Below, one piece after another: positions 16,182 to 24,147 of a stretch of 64,000 bases of DNA (position 1 is its first letter; every line of letters starts with the position of its first letter). Both the position numbers and the translations under genes were made by a program. The DNA comes from Castellaniella daejeonensis (GTDB lineage: Bacteria > Pseudomonadota > Gammaproteobacteria > Burkholderiales > Burkholderiaceae_B), in the NCBI RefSeq assembly GCF_039523555.1, contig NZ_BAAAFN010000004.1, positions 248,001 through 312,000 of the forward strand. The letters run 5' to 3'. The notes under the pieces are model-generated. The model saw only the letters and a program-made list of their open reading frames with translations, made no database searches and had not been told where the DNA came from.

Positions 16182-16415
16182 GAGGGTCCCTGCGGACCCT
16201 CATGTGCCTGTCGAATCGGAGCGCCTTGCAAGGCGCGACGTGGAGGGATGTTTCGAACGAAGCCCGGAGGGTCCCTGCGGACCCTCATGTGCCTGTCGAA
16301 TCGGAGCGCCTTGCAAGGCGCGACGTGGAGGGATGTTTCGGACGAAGCCCGGAGGGTCCCTGCGGACCCTCATGTGCCTGTCGAATCGGAGCGCCTTGCA
16401 AGGCGCGACGTGGAG
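16182..16415 (+). repeat. Tandem 85-bp repeat (2.75 copies) containing two hairpins per unit
   Basis: Copies start at 16182, 16267 and 16352; the third stops at about 16415. Each unit holds hairpin A, GAGGGTCCCTGCGGACCCTC (16182-16201 in copy 1), and a perfect 16-bp palindrome B, GCGCCTTGCAAGGCGC (16221-16236), followed by a GTGGAGGGATG-like segment. Copies 1 and 2 differ at one visible position (TTCGAACG versus TTCGGACG). The last copy ends in GGAGG, which serves as the ribosome site of mobA. 85 is not a multiple of 3, so the array is not coding. A related array lies at 36163-36397. Confidence 0.93.
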
Positions 16416-16425
16416 GTTAGCTGAA

Positions 16426-17001
16426 GTGTTTGATGGACTGGTCCTGGCGGGCGGGCAATCCCGGCGCATGCGCACAGCCCATGGCGGCCAGGCCGACAAG
16501 GGACTGATGACCTGGCGCGGCGAGCCCCTGGTGGCCCATGCCTGCCGCCAGCTGCGTGCCCAGGGGGCGGGCTCCCTGTGGATCAGCGCCAACCGCCATT
16601 TCGACGATTACGCAGCCTACGGCACGGTCGTGAGCGACGATCCGGCGCATGCCGATTGCGGCCCCCTGGCCGGCGTGCTGGCCGGGTTGCGGCGGTCGCG
16701 ATCCCCCTGGCTGTTCGTGCTGCCGGTGGATGTGCTGCGCTGGCCCGAAGACCTGGGCGCGCGCCTGGGCGCGGCGGCCCGGCCCGGCAGCCCGGCCTAT
16801 GCATGCACACCCGATGGTCCGCATCCGCTCTGCCTGATGGCGCATCGCGACCTGGCCGACGGGCTGCAGGCCTACCTGGATGCGGGTGGCCGCCAGGTCC
16901 AGGGCTGGCTGCGCTCCTGCGGCGCGGCCGCTGTCGATTTTCCCGGCGCAGACGTGCTGGTCAACCTGAATACCCCCGAGGACTGGGAACGCTGGCGCTG
17001 A
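16426..17001 (+). CDS. mobA: Molybdenum cofactor guanylyltransferase
   Basis: A 191-residue enzyme that attaches GMP to Mo-molybdopterin to make MGD, the form required by NarG. The nucleotide-binding segment LVLAGGQSRRM is followed by DKGLMTWRGEPLVAH; between them RTAHGGQA makes the loop longer than the usual GG-x-S-x-RMG-x-x-DKG. PLAGVLAGL and NLNTPEDW are also conserved. The start is GTG 16426, preceded by GGAGG at 16412-16416 contributed by the repeat array. An in-frame upstream extension only translates the repeat. Confidence 0.92.
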   Translation: MFDGLVLAGGQSRRMRTAHGGQADKGLMTWRGEPLVAHACRQLRAQGAGSLWISANRHFDDYAAYGTVVSDDPAHADCGPLAGVLAGLRRSRSPWLFVLPVDVLRWPEDLGARLGAAARPGSPAYACTPDGPHPLCLMAHRDLADGLQAYLDAGGRQVQGWLRSCGAAAVDFPGADVLVNLNTPEDWERWR

Positions 17002-17038
17002 CCCCAGGCTGTTGCGCCCGGCTTCGAGATGCCTGGGG
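17002..17038. terminator. Inverted repeat between convergent mobA and moeA
   Basis: CCCCAGGC (17002-17009) and GCCTGGGG (17031-17038) form an 8-bp stem with a 21-base loop, directly after the mobA stop and before the convergent moeA end. No T-run follows on either strand, so intrinsic termination is only a guess; it could equally protect the mRNA 3' ends. Confidence 0.4.
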
Positions 17039-17066
17039 ATGGCCGGCGCGCATGCGGGCCCGGATG

Positions 17067-18272
17067 TCAGGACAGCCAGTCGGACAGCGCCATCCAGTCG
17101 ACTTCCGCACCCGATTCCAGCCGTGCGCCCGCCGGGATGCGGGCCAGGCCGTGCGCCCAGGCCAGGCTGGACAGCGCACCTGAACTCTGCTGGGAATGCG
17201 GCGTCAGGCGGGGCAGCCCGGCACCCTGCGCAGCCTGGACCCGCAGGAAATCATCGCGTTCGCCGCCCACGGGACGGAGCGTGTCGAGGATGCCGCGCCG
17301 CACGGGGGGCAGTACGTCCCGTCGGCCCTGCAGGCCGCGGATCAGGGGGCTGACCAGCAGCATGAACACGGCGAACGCCGAGACCGGGTTGCCGGGCAGG
17401 CAGACCACCGGACGGCCGTTCAGCTCGGCCAGTGCGACCGGCTTGCCCGGCTTCATGCGCACCTTCCACAGGTCCAGCGTGCCGCCCAGGGATTCGAGGG
17501 CGGGCTTGACCAGGTCCTTTTCTCCGACCGAAGCCCCGCCCACGCTGAGCACCAGATCGCAGGCTTCGTTCAGTTCGGCCAGCGCCCGGCGGGTGGCGTC
17601 CGCGTCGTCGCGGGCGTGGCGCAGCATGGGTACGGCCGTACCCAGGCCGCTGCACAGGCTGGCGAGCATCGGGGCGTTGGAATTGTGGATCGCGGCCGGC
17701 GGCAGGGGCTGGCCGGGCGGGATGAGTTCGTCGCCCGTGGTCAGGATGCCGACCTTCAGGCGGGGAAAGACCGGGGCCCGGTCGTAGCCCTGGGCCGCCA
17801 GGACGGCCAATTGGCCGGCCCCCAGGCGGGTGCCCCGGGCGAGGACGGCCTGGCCCCGCTGCATGTCTTCCCCCTGGCGGCGGATGTGCCGCCCCGGTAC
17901 GGAAGGCGCCAGGATGGTGACGCGTCCGTCGTCCTCGCGACAGTCTTCCTGCATGACCACGGTATCGGCGCCGGCCGGGATCACGCTGCCGGTGAACAGC
18001 CGGATGGCCTGGCCGGGAAGCAGGGGTTCGGGGGCCTGGCCGGCAAAGCAGCGCTGCTGGACCGGCAGCGTGGTGCCGGGGACCACCGCATCTGCGGCGC
18101 GCAGCGCGTAGCCATCCATGGCGCTGTTGTCGGCGGGCGGCAGGTCGAGAACGGCGACGATGTCCTTGGCCAGCACGCGGCCGCAAAGCGCGTCGAGCGC
18201 GACGGTTTCGTGTGCGGCGGGCGCGCGTCCGCGCGCCGCCAGACGGGCCTGGGCGGTATCGAAGTCGAGCAT
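17067..18272 (-). CDS. moeA: Molybdopterin molybdenumtransferase
   Basis: A 401-residue MoeA, which inserts molybdate into adenylylated molybdopterin. Conserved segments: PPADNSAMDGYALRAAD, IFTGSVIPAGAD-type (LFTGSVIPAGADTVVMQED), GILTTGDEL, LSVGGASVGEKDLVKPAL and CLPGNPVSAFAVFMLL. The ATG at 18272 begins MLDFDTAQARL, the normal N-terminus; a longer open frame upstream is antisense to moaB. It is the last gene of the leftward moaC-D-E-B-moeA operon, starting 2 bp after the moaB stop. Confidence 0.96.
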   Translation of the reverse strand: MLDFDTAQARLAARGRAPAAHETVALDALCGRVLAKDIVAVLDLPPADNSAMDGYALRAADAVVPGTTLPVQQRCFAGQAPEPLLPGQAIRLFTGSVIPAGADTVVMQEDCREDDGRVTILAPSVPGRHIRRQGEDMQRGQAVLARGTRLGAGQLAVLAAQGYDRAPVFPRLKVGILTTGDELIPPGQPLPPAAIHNSNAPMLASLCSGLGTAVPMLRHARDDADATRRALAELNEACDLVLSVGGASVGEKDLVKPALESLGGTLDLWKVRMKPGKPVALAELNGRPVVCLPGNPVSAFAVFMLLVSPLIRGLQGRRDVLPPVRRGILDTLRPVGGERDDFLRVQAAQGAGLPRLTPHSQQSSGALSSLAWAHGLARIPAGARLESGAEVDWMALSDWLS

Positions 18273-18274
18273 GG

Positions 18275-18802
18275 TCAGGTTTCCGTACGTGCGCGGTAGG
18301 CGCTGGCGAAATTGCAGGGGCGCTGGCGGCTGTCGAGCTGGGGCTGGAGGATCTTTTCCCAGGCCAGCCGGCAGGCGCCCGTCGAGCCGGGCAGGCAGAA
18401 CACCAGGGTGTCGTTGGCCAGGCCGCCCAGGGCGTCGGATTGCAGCGAGGAAGCGCCGATGTCCAGCCAGGAAAGGTGGCGGAACAGCTCGCCGAAGCCG
18501 GACACGGTCTGGTCCAGCAGGGGCGCGACGGCGGGGATGGTGGATTTGCCGTGGGTGAAGCCGGTGCCGCCGTTGCACAGGACCACCTGGATTTCGGGAT
18601 CCGCGATCCAGTCGCTGACGACCTTGCGGATCTGGTAGCGGTCGTCGGGGCATAGCGCGCGGGCCTGCAGGATGTGGCCCGCTTCGCCCAGGGCGGCGGC
18701 CAGGTAGTCGCCTGTCGTGTCCTCGGCGGCGGTCCGGCGGCTGGAGATCGTCAGCACCGCGCAGCGCAGGTTGACGGGCGGCAGGGCGGGGTTGGCTTTC
18801 AT
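18275..18802 (-). CDS. moaB: Molybdenum cofactor biosynthesis protein B (MPT adenylyltransferase type)
   Basis: A 175-residue MoaB/Mog-family protein, which activates molybdopterin by adenylylation ahead of MoeA. The family motif CNGGTGFTHGKSTIPAV is followed by the conserved PGSTGACRLAWEKIL. ATG 18802 gives MKANPALPPVNLRCAVLTISSRR; the start overlaps the moaE stop by 4 bp. It lies directly before moeA, the next enzyme of the pathway. Confidence 0.93.
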   Translation of the reverse strand: MKANPALPPVNLRCAVLTISSRRTAAEDTTGDYLAAALGEAGHILQARALCPDDRYQIRKVVSDWIADPEIQVVLCNGGTGFTHGKSTIPAVAPLLDQTVSGFGELFRHLSWLDIGASSLQSDALGGLANDTLVFCLPGSTGACRLAWEKILQPQLDSRQRPCNFASAYRARTET

Positions 18803-19257
18803 GGCGTATCCCACTGGGCGGTTTTCTCGGCGTCGGCGGCCTGCTGTTCGACCCAGAAGGCGCGGCCGTCGGCCAGGGTTTCGCGCTTCCAGAACGGCGC
18901 GCGGGTTTTCAGTGCGTCGATGATGTATTCGCAGGCCCGGAAGGCCTGGCCGCGGTGGGCGGCGGCCACGCCGACAAAGACGATGGGATCGCCCAGCGGC
19001 AGCTCGCCCACCCGGTGGACGACCACGGTGTCGAGGATGTCCCAGCGCTGCCTGGCGTGATCGCACAGCGCCTGGATCTCGCGCTCGCACATGCCTGGAT
19101 AGTGTTCCAGGAACAGGCTGCGGGATCCGGCGTCGGGGCTGTAGTCGCGGACCATGCCCAGGAAGTGCACCAGGGCGCCGGCACGCCCGGCCGCGCGGGC
19201 CTGCAGCAGCCCGGTCAGTTCGGCGACGTCGAAGCGTTCGGTCTGGATGCGGATCAT
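18799..19257 (-). CDS. moaE: Molybdopterin synthase, large catalytic subunit
   Basis: A 152-residue MoaE that converts cyclic pyranopterin monophosphate to molybdopterin using sulfur from MoaD thiocarboxylate. Visible motifs: GALVHFLGMVRD, LEHYPGMCE, VHRVGELPLGD and the lysine-bearing ALKTRAPFWKRE at the active site. It starts 7 bp after the moaD stop, consistent with the 1:1 complex with MoaD. Confidence 0.95.
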   Translation of the reverse strand: MIRIQTERFDVAELTGLLQARAAGRAGALVHFLGMVRDYSPDAGSRSLFLEHYPGMCEREIQALCDHARQRWDILDTVVVHRVGELPLGDPIVFVGVAAAHRGQAFRACEYIIDALKTRAPFWKRETLADGRAFWVEQQAADAEKTAQWDTP

Positions 19258-19264
19258 GATGGTC

Positions 19265-19519
19265 CTAGCCGCCGGTGACCGGCTCGAACACGGCGACTTC
19301 GTCGCCCGGCCGGATCATGGCGGTGCGTGCGGCGTGCTCCTGGTTGATGGCGAGCTTCAGGCGGGCCGAAGGGCCCAGGGCGGGGCAGCGCGCTGCCAGC
19401 GCGTCGAGCCAGTCGCCGGCCCGGACGGGAGCGTCCAGGGGCTGGGTCTCGCGCCGCACGCCCATGTGCTCCGCCACCTGGGCGAAATACAGGACGTCAA
19501 TCGTTGTGCCAGTCGCCAC
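19265..19519 (-). CDS. moaD: Molybdopterin synthase, small sulfur-carrier subunit
   Basis: An 84-residue ubiquitin-like protein ending in the essential Gly-Gly (PVTGG), which is adenylylated and then thiocarboxylated. DVLYFAQVAEHMG is the typical start of the fold. The likely start is GTG 19519, five bases after a GGAGG inside the end of moaC; this overlaps moaC by 23 bp. No moeB activating gene is seen in the window. Confidence 0.9.
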   Translation of the reverse strand: MATGTTIDVLYFAQVAEHMGVRRETQPLDAPVRAGDWLDALAARCPALGPSARLKLAINQEHAARTAMIRPGDEVAVFEPVTGG

Positions 19520-19991
19520 TCTTGCCTCCGGTTTTGCTGAGCAGGCGGATCTGCTCGATGACGATGCCCTTGTCGGCCGCCTTGCACATGTCGTAGACCG
19601 TCAGGGCGGCGACCGAGCAGGCAGTCATCGCTTCCATTTCGACCCCGGTCTGGTGACGGGTGCGGCAGGTGGCGCGGATGGTGAGCGTGCGGCTGGATTC
19701 GTCGGCCGAGAAATCCACCCCGGCGAAGCTGAGCGGCAGGCTGTGGCACAGGGGGATCATTTCGGCGCAGCGCTTGGCCGCCAGGATGCCGGCGATGCGG
19801 GCCGTGTTCAGGACCTCGCCCTTGGCGTTGGCCTGGGCAGACAGCAAGCCCCAGGCATGCGCGTTCAGGCGCACCCGGCCTTCGGCCACGGCGGTGCGGT
19901 CGGTGGGCGCCTTGGCACCGACGTCGACCATGCGGACCTGGCCGTTTTCATCCAGGTGGCTGAGGGTGGGGGAGAGGTCTGCTTCGCTCAT
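19497..19991 (-). CDS. moaC: Cyclic pyranopterin monophosphate synthase
   Basis: A 164-residue MoaC acting after MoaA. Diagnostic segments are LSHLDENGQVRMVDVGAK, AAKRCAEMIPLCHSLPL, TGVEMEAMTACSVAALTVYDM and the catalytic-lysine region IRLLSKTGGKSGDW. It heads the leftward operon moaC-moaD-moaE-moaB-moeA. The 109-bp gap to the divergent MFS gene must hold the promoters of both. Confidence 0.97.
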   Translation of the reverse strand: MSEADLSPTLSHLDENGQVRMVDVGAKAPTDRTAVAEGRVRLNAHAWGLLSAQANAKGEVLNTARIAGILAAKRCAEMIPLCHSLPLSFAGVDFSADESSRTLTIRATCRTRHQTGVEMEAMTACSVAALTVYDMCKAADKGIVIEQIRLLSKTGGKSGDWHND

Positions 19992-20100
19992 GGTCCTATG
20001 ATAAACGAGGACGAAGCCGGGCGGCAGGCACCACTGCTATGATGGTTATTTGAGGGCAAGGCCGGCTGGATGCCGGCAGGGCTCCCGACCGGAATCCCGC

Positions 20101-21429
20101 ATGGCCAAGACGATCGGCGCTTTCTTTTCCCTGTACCTGGCGACTCTGATCCTGTTGCTCAGTTCGGGGCTGTTCAATACCTACCTGGGCCTGCGGCTGA
20201 CGGCGCTGTCCGTGTCCGAAATCTGGGTCGGGGCGATGATCGCCGCGTACTACCTGGGCCTGGTGCTGGGCGCCCGGGTGGGCCACCGCCTGATCATCGG
20301 CGTGGGCCATATCCGCGCCTATGCGGCCTGTGCGGCGCTGGTCACCGTCACGGTGCTGGTCATGATCCTGATCCAGGGCCTGTGGATCTGGCTGGCGTTG
20401 CGCTTCGTTGCGGGCATTGCCATGGTCAGCCTGTTCATCGCCATCGAAAGCTGGCTCAACGAGCAGACCGAGAACGCCTCGCGGGGCACCGTATTCGGCT
20501 TCTACATGGTTGCGTCCTGTCTGGGCACCGTGCTGGGCCAGCTGGCGCTGGGGCTGTTTCCGAAACTGGATTCCGAGCCACTGGTGTTCGTGGCCATCTG
20601 CAGCGTGCTCAGCCTGATCCCCGTGACCCTGACGCGGCGCCTGCACCCGGCGCTGCAGGTGCCCGCACCGCTGGCCCTGCGGTACTACGTGGCGCGCGTG
20701 CCGATGTCCCTGACCGTGCTGTTCCTGGCCGGCATGCTGACGGGCGCGTTCTATGGCCTGGCGCCCGTCTACGGGCTGCAGCACGGCATGGACAACCACC
20801 AGGTGGGGGTGTTCCTGGCCGTGTCCGTGGCGGCCGGCCTGGTGTGCCAGTGGCCCCTGGGCTGGCTGGCCGATCACATGAGCCGGGTGCGCCTGATCCG
20901 GTGCGGTGCGCTGCTCCTGCTGGTCCTGGGCGTGCCGCTGTGGGGCTGGTTCCAGTTTCCCTACCTGGCCCTGGTCGCGTTTTCCGGGGTGCTGGGCATC
21001 GTCCAGTTCACGCTCTATCCCATGGGTGCGGCCTTCGCCAACGACAATGTCGATCCCGAGCGGCGGGTGGGCCTGAGCGCCTTGCTGTACATGGTCTACG
21101 GCCTGGGGGCCTGCCTGGGGCCGCTGGCGGCGGGCGGCCTGATGCGGGCCTGGGGGCCGGACGTGTATTTCGTCTTCGTGTCGGCCTGTGCCGCCCTGCT
21201 GGTGGTGTTCATCCGCGAGCGGAAGGTCAAGGGCACGCACCGCAGCGAAGACGCGCCCACCCAGTTCGTGCCCATGGCCGACACGCTGCAGAATTCCCAC
21301 GTGATGGCGGTGCTGGATCCGCGCGTCGATCCGCAGCGCGACATATCCCACGACCCGGTGATCGACGATCCCCTGGCGGATGCAGCGCCGCAGGCGTCAG
21401 CGGGGGAACAGCAGGACGATCGCGCCTAG
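20101..21429 (+). CDS. MFS transporter, YcaD-like
   Basis: A 442-residue major facilitator with 12 predicted helices, similar in outline to the YcaD subgroup (FFSLYLATLILLLSSGLFNTYLGLRL; FIAIESWLNEQTENASRGTVFGFYM). The substrate is unknown. ATG 20101 gives MAKTIGAFFSLYLA, with the first helix right at the N-terminus. A TATGAT at 20038-20043 could be its -10 box. The final 50 residues are hydrophilic; the last 33 bases overlap the convergent EamA gene. Confidence 0.85.
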   Translation: MAKTIGAFFSLYLATLILLLSSGLFNTYLGLRLTALSVSEIWVGAMIAAYYLGLVLGARVGHRLIIGVGHIRAYAACAALVTVTVLVMILIQGLWIWLALRFVAGIAMVSLFIAIESWLNEQTENASRGTVFGFYMVASCLGTVLGQLALGLFPKLDSEPLVFVAICSVLSLIPVTLTRRLHPALQVPAPLALRYYVARVPMSLTVLFLAGMLTGAFYGLAPVYGLQHGMDNHQVGVFLAVSVAAGLVCQWPLGWLADHMSRVRLIRCGALLLLVLGVPLWGWFQFPYLALVAFSGVLGIVQFTLYPMGAAFANDNVDPERRVGLSALLYMVYGLGACLGPLAAGGLMRAWGPDVYFVFVSACAALLVVFIRERKVKGTHRSEDAPTQFVPMADTLQNSHVMAVLDPRVDPQRDISHDPVIDDPLADAAPQASAGEQQDDRA

Positions 21430-22287
21430 GGCCAGGCCGATGCCCAGCATGTTCAGCGGACTCAGGCGTTCGCGGAACACGCCCGCGCCCACCAGTGTCC
21501 CGATCGAGATCACGCCGATGTTCATGGCCGCGAACACCAGCGTGGGATTGTCCGGGAAGGTCTGGTGCGCGCGGATGTAGAAATAGATGTTGCCGAAATT
21601 CAGCCCGCCCAGCAGTATCCCGGACGCCAGGCTGCGGGCGTCCCAGCGGGTGCGCCGGAACAGCAGCCACAGGCACATCAGCAGGCCCGCCAGGACGAAG
21701 CTCAGCAGCAGGCTGCCGGTGAAGCCGGCGCCGATCCGGGCCATCTGCTTGAACAGGATGTCGATGCAGCCGTAGCCCGCCCAGACGCCCAGCAGCACGG
21801 CCCAGCCGCGCGCCGCGGACTCCTGCGGTTCTTCCTGGTGCGCCATTGCCCTGGCCGGAAGCCGCGCGCCGTTGGCCCGGGGGCGTGCCAGCAGGCAGGC
21901 CAGCGCACACAGTGCCAGGGCGATGCCGAAGGCCTTGCGGCCCGACAGGACTTCATGGAACACCAGGAAGGCGGCCAGGATCGGCAGGATCAGCGACAGG
22001 CGCTGGGCCGTGTCGCTGCGCACGATCCCGGCGCGGCGCACGGCCGCCGCCATGACCAGGAACACGGTGGGCAGCAGCACGCCCAGCAGGCCCAGGATCA
22101 GCCAGACGGCGGGCGGCTGCTCGAACAGCGTGTCCAGGGGCGGGCGCAGCAGCCACACGCTGAGCGCCGCGGCCGTCGCGTAGTTGACGGCGATGGCCTG
22201 GTCGACCTGGATCTTGCCGGCCCGGGCCAGCTTCAGGAAGATCGAGACGACGACGCTGAAGGAGATGCTGAGGATCAGGGTGTGCAT
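21397..22287 (-). CDS. EamA/DMT-family membrane transporter
   Basis: A 296-residue protein with ten predicted helices in two five-helix halves, separated by a hydrophilic linker (about residues 138-160, QEEPQESAARG). The second half carries GGLNFGNIYFYIRAHQTF and the typical end (ERLSPLNMLGIGLALGAIVLLF). DMT transporters usually export metabolites; no substrate can be assigned. It ends convergently with the MFS gene and precedes bioB on the opposite side by 54 bp. Confidence 0.83.
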   Translation of the reverse strand: MHTLILSISFSVVVSIFLKLARAGKIQVDQAIAVNYATAAALSVWLLRPPLDTLFEQPPAVWLILGLLGVLLPTVFLVMAAAVRRAGIVRSDTAQRLSLILPILAAFLVFHEVLSGRKAFGIALALCALACLLARPRANGARLPARAMAHQEEPQESAARGWAVLLGVWAGYGCIDILFKQMARIGAGFTGSLLLSFVLAGLLMCLWLLFRRTRWDARSLASGILLGGLNFGNIYFYIRAHQTFPDNPTLVFAAMNIGVISIGTLVGAGVFRERLSPLNMLGIGLALGAIVLLFPR

Positions 22288-22341
22288 GGTCGGGTAACGA
22301 AAGGATGGGCGGCGGTGCGTGGGATCATGAAGCCGTATGCG

Positions 22342-23367
22342 TCAGACCGGACTGGAAGCCTTGGCCGTGGCGGCGGGTGGGCACGCGGCCTCGGGTTCTT
22401 CCTGGGGCATCGGCACCAGCCCCAGGCGCTCGAACAGCCGGGCATCGGCCTGCGCCTGCGGGTTCGGGGTGGTCAGCAGGCGTTCGCCGTGGAAGATCGA
22501 GTTGGCGCCGGCCATGAAGCACAGGGCCTGGGTGCTGTCGTGCATGCCTTCGCGGCCCGCGGACAGGCGCACCACGGCGCGGGGCATGGCGATGCGGGCA
22601 ACCGCGATCGTGCGCACGAATTCGATGGGATCCAGGTCGGGCGCGTCGGCCAGCGGGGTGCCCGGCGCCTTCACCAACTGGTTGATCGGGACGGATTCCG
22701 GATAGGGCTCCAGGTTGGCCAGGGTGGCGATCAGGCCTGCGCGGATCTCGCGCGATTCCCCCATGCCGACGATGCCGCCGCAGCACACCTTCAGGCCGGC
22801 TTCGCGCACGCGCTGCAGCGTGTCCAGCCTGTCCTGGAAGCTCCGGGAGCGGATGATCTCGCCATAGTATTCGGGGGCGGTATCCAGATTGTGGTTGTAA
22901 TAGTCCAGGCCGGCGGCCTTCAGGCGTTCGGCCTGGCCGTCCTTCAGCATGCCCAGGGTGACGCAGGTCTCCAGTCCCAGGGCCTTGACGGCCTGCACGT
23001 GCTCGATCACCTGGTCGAGCTGGCGTTCGGTCGGCGAGCGCCAGGCGGCCCCCATGCAGAAGCGCTGCGCGCCCGCGTCCCGCGCCTTGCGCGCGGCTTC
23101 CAGCACCTGGTCCAGCGGCATCAGCGGCGCCGGTTCCACCTCGGTCTGGTAGCGCGAGGATTGGGGGCAGTAGGCGCAGTCCTCGGGACAGGCGCCTGTC
23201 TTGATCGACAGCAGGCTGGATTGCTGGACGGCATTGGCCGGGTGGTGCGCCCGGTGCACGGTCTGGGCCCGCAGCAGCAGGTCGTTGAAGGGCAGGGCGA
23301 ACAGGTCCAGGATCGCCTGGGTCGTCCAGGCGGGGACCAGGGTTTCGTGACGGATGCTGGCGTGCAT
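22342..23367 (-). CDS. bioB: Biotin synthase
   Basis: A 341-residue radical-SAM enzyme that inserts sulfur into dethiobiotin. The SAM cluster motif is Cys60, Cys64, Cys67 (GACPEDCAYCPQSSRY); MGAAWRSPTERQLDQV, YNHNLDT and GIVGMGESREIRAGLI are also conserved, as is AGANSIFHGERLLTT. The last 20 residues (PEAACPPAATAKASSPV region) form a low-complexity tail. No other bio genes are adjacent, and no recognisable BirA palindrome is seen upstream. Confidence 0.97.
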   Translation of the reverse strand: MHASIRHETLVPAWTTQAILDLFALPFNDLLLRAQTVHRAHHPANAVQQSSLLSIKTGACPEDCAYCPQSSRYQTEVEPAPLMPLDQVLEAARKARDAGAQRFCMGAAWRSPTERQLDQVIEHVQAVKALGLETCVTLGMLKDGQAERLKAAGLDYYNHNLDTAPEYYGEIIRSRSFQDRLDTLQRVREAGLKVCCGGIVGMGESREIRAGLIATLANLEPYPESVPINQLVKAPGTPLADAPDLDPIEFVRTIAVARIAMPRAVVRLSAGREGMHDSTQALCFMAGANSIFHGERLLTTPNPQAQADARLFERLGLVPMPQEEPEAACPPAATAKASSPV

Positions 23368-23677
23368 GGCGGGCTCCGGAATGTAAAACAGCCCGGATCG
23401 TAGGCGCTGCAGGCCTGCCCTGCAAGCCGCAACATTCCTCTATCGGTCGCCAAGTTGCTGCCAAGTCATGGCTATTGGCGCCATTTTCATGGCAATCGGA
23501 TGGCTGGTCCGGCTTTCGGCCGCGATCTTTCCCGGCGGGCCCAGATGTAAAGAGTTGTGATCCAGGACCGGGTCGGAAAGGGGCCTGACAGGGACTGAAG
23601 AAAAAAATCTGGGCTCGCTTGCACGCGAAAAAAAATTCGTGCATAATCTCGTTTCTTCGTTAACGAAGACCTTGTTT
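23368..23677. other. 310-bp intergenic region between bioB and the tRNA operon
   Basis: It holds the bioB leader on the minus side and the tRNA promoter on the plus side (23619-23647). An A-rich stretch sits around 23600-23635. No small gene with a convincing ribosome site and no further RNA gene is evident. Confidence 0.6.
23619..23647 (+). promoter_or_regulatory. Promoter of the tRNA-Ala/Glu/Asp operon
   Basis: TTGCAC (23619-23624) and CATAAT (23642-23647) are separated by exactly 17 bp containing an eight-A run; the first tRNA begins 30 bp later. It fits a strong sigma-70 promoter for a stable RNA operon. Confidence 0.75.
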
Positions 23678-23753
<76 letters not shown>

Positions 23754-23775
23754 AACTTTCGTTGTCGAATGTCCT

Positions 23776-23851
23776 GTCCCCTTCGTCTAGAGGCCTAGGA
23801 CATCACCCTTTCACGGTGAGTACAGGGGTTCGAATCCCCTAGGGGACGCCA
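23776..23851 (+). tRNA. tRNA-Glu (TTC)
   Basis: A 76-nt cloverleaf with acceptor stem GTCCCCT/AGGGGAC, anticodon loop CTTTCAC (anticodon TTC), T-arm GGGGTTCGAATCCCC and an encoded CCA. It lies 22 bp after tRNA-Ala. Confidence 0.96.
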
Positions 23852-23871
23852 GGATTTTCTGGCACCGCTGC

Positions 23872-23948
23872 GGAGCGGTAGTTCAGTTGGTTAGAATACC
23901 GGCCTGTCACGCCGGGGGTCGCGGGTTCGAGCCCCGTCCGCTCCGCCA
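23872..23948 (+). tRNA. tRNA-Asp (GTC)
   Basis: A 77-nt cloverleaf with acceptor stem GGAGCGG/CCGCTCC, anticodon stem CCGGC/GCCGG with loop CTGTCAC (anticodon GTC), T-arm CGGGTTCGAGCCCCG and an encoded CCA. It is the last tRNA of the operon; a terminator follows 13 bp later. Confidence 0.96.
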
Positions 23949-23960
23949 AGGAATTCAAGA

Positions 23961-23991
23961 AAAGCACCTACGTCATGTAGGTGCTTTTTTT
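23961..23991 (+). terminator. Intrinsic terminator of the tRNA operon
   Basis: AAGCACCTAC and GTAGGTGCTT form a perfect 10-bp stem around loop GTCAT, followed by a run of T residues (23985-23991). It ends the tRNA operon before the hydrolase block. Confidence 0.92.
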
Positions 23992-24147
23992 CGCCCGGCT
24001 CATGTCACAAAGCCGGGGTCTTTCTTCCGAAGCCTGGACTTTCCAGCTGGCGTCGCAATGATGGCGCGTATGGCGATGGCGGTTCGCTGATCAAAGCATC
24101 CAACGAGAACTGGCCTGGAATCAGATAGGGGTTCCAGCCGGAAATCA

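Noticed and set aside
16182..16415. CRISPR array
   Set aside because: Units are contiguous 85-bp repeats with no unique spacers and no cas genes nearby; the same holds for 36163-36368.
16180..16425. N-terminal extension of MobA translated from the repeats
   Set aside because: The 85-bp period shifts frame each copy, MobA homology begins at the GTG 16426, and a ribosome site directly precedes that GTG.
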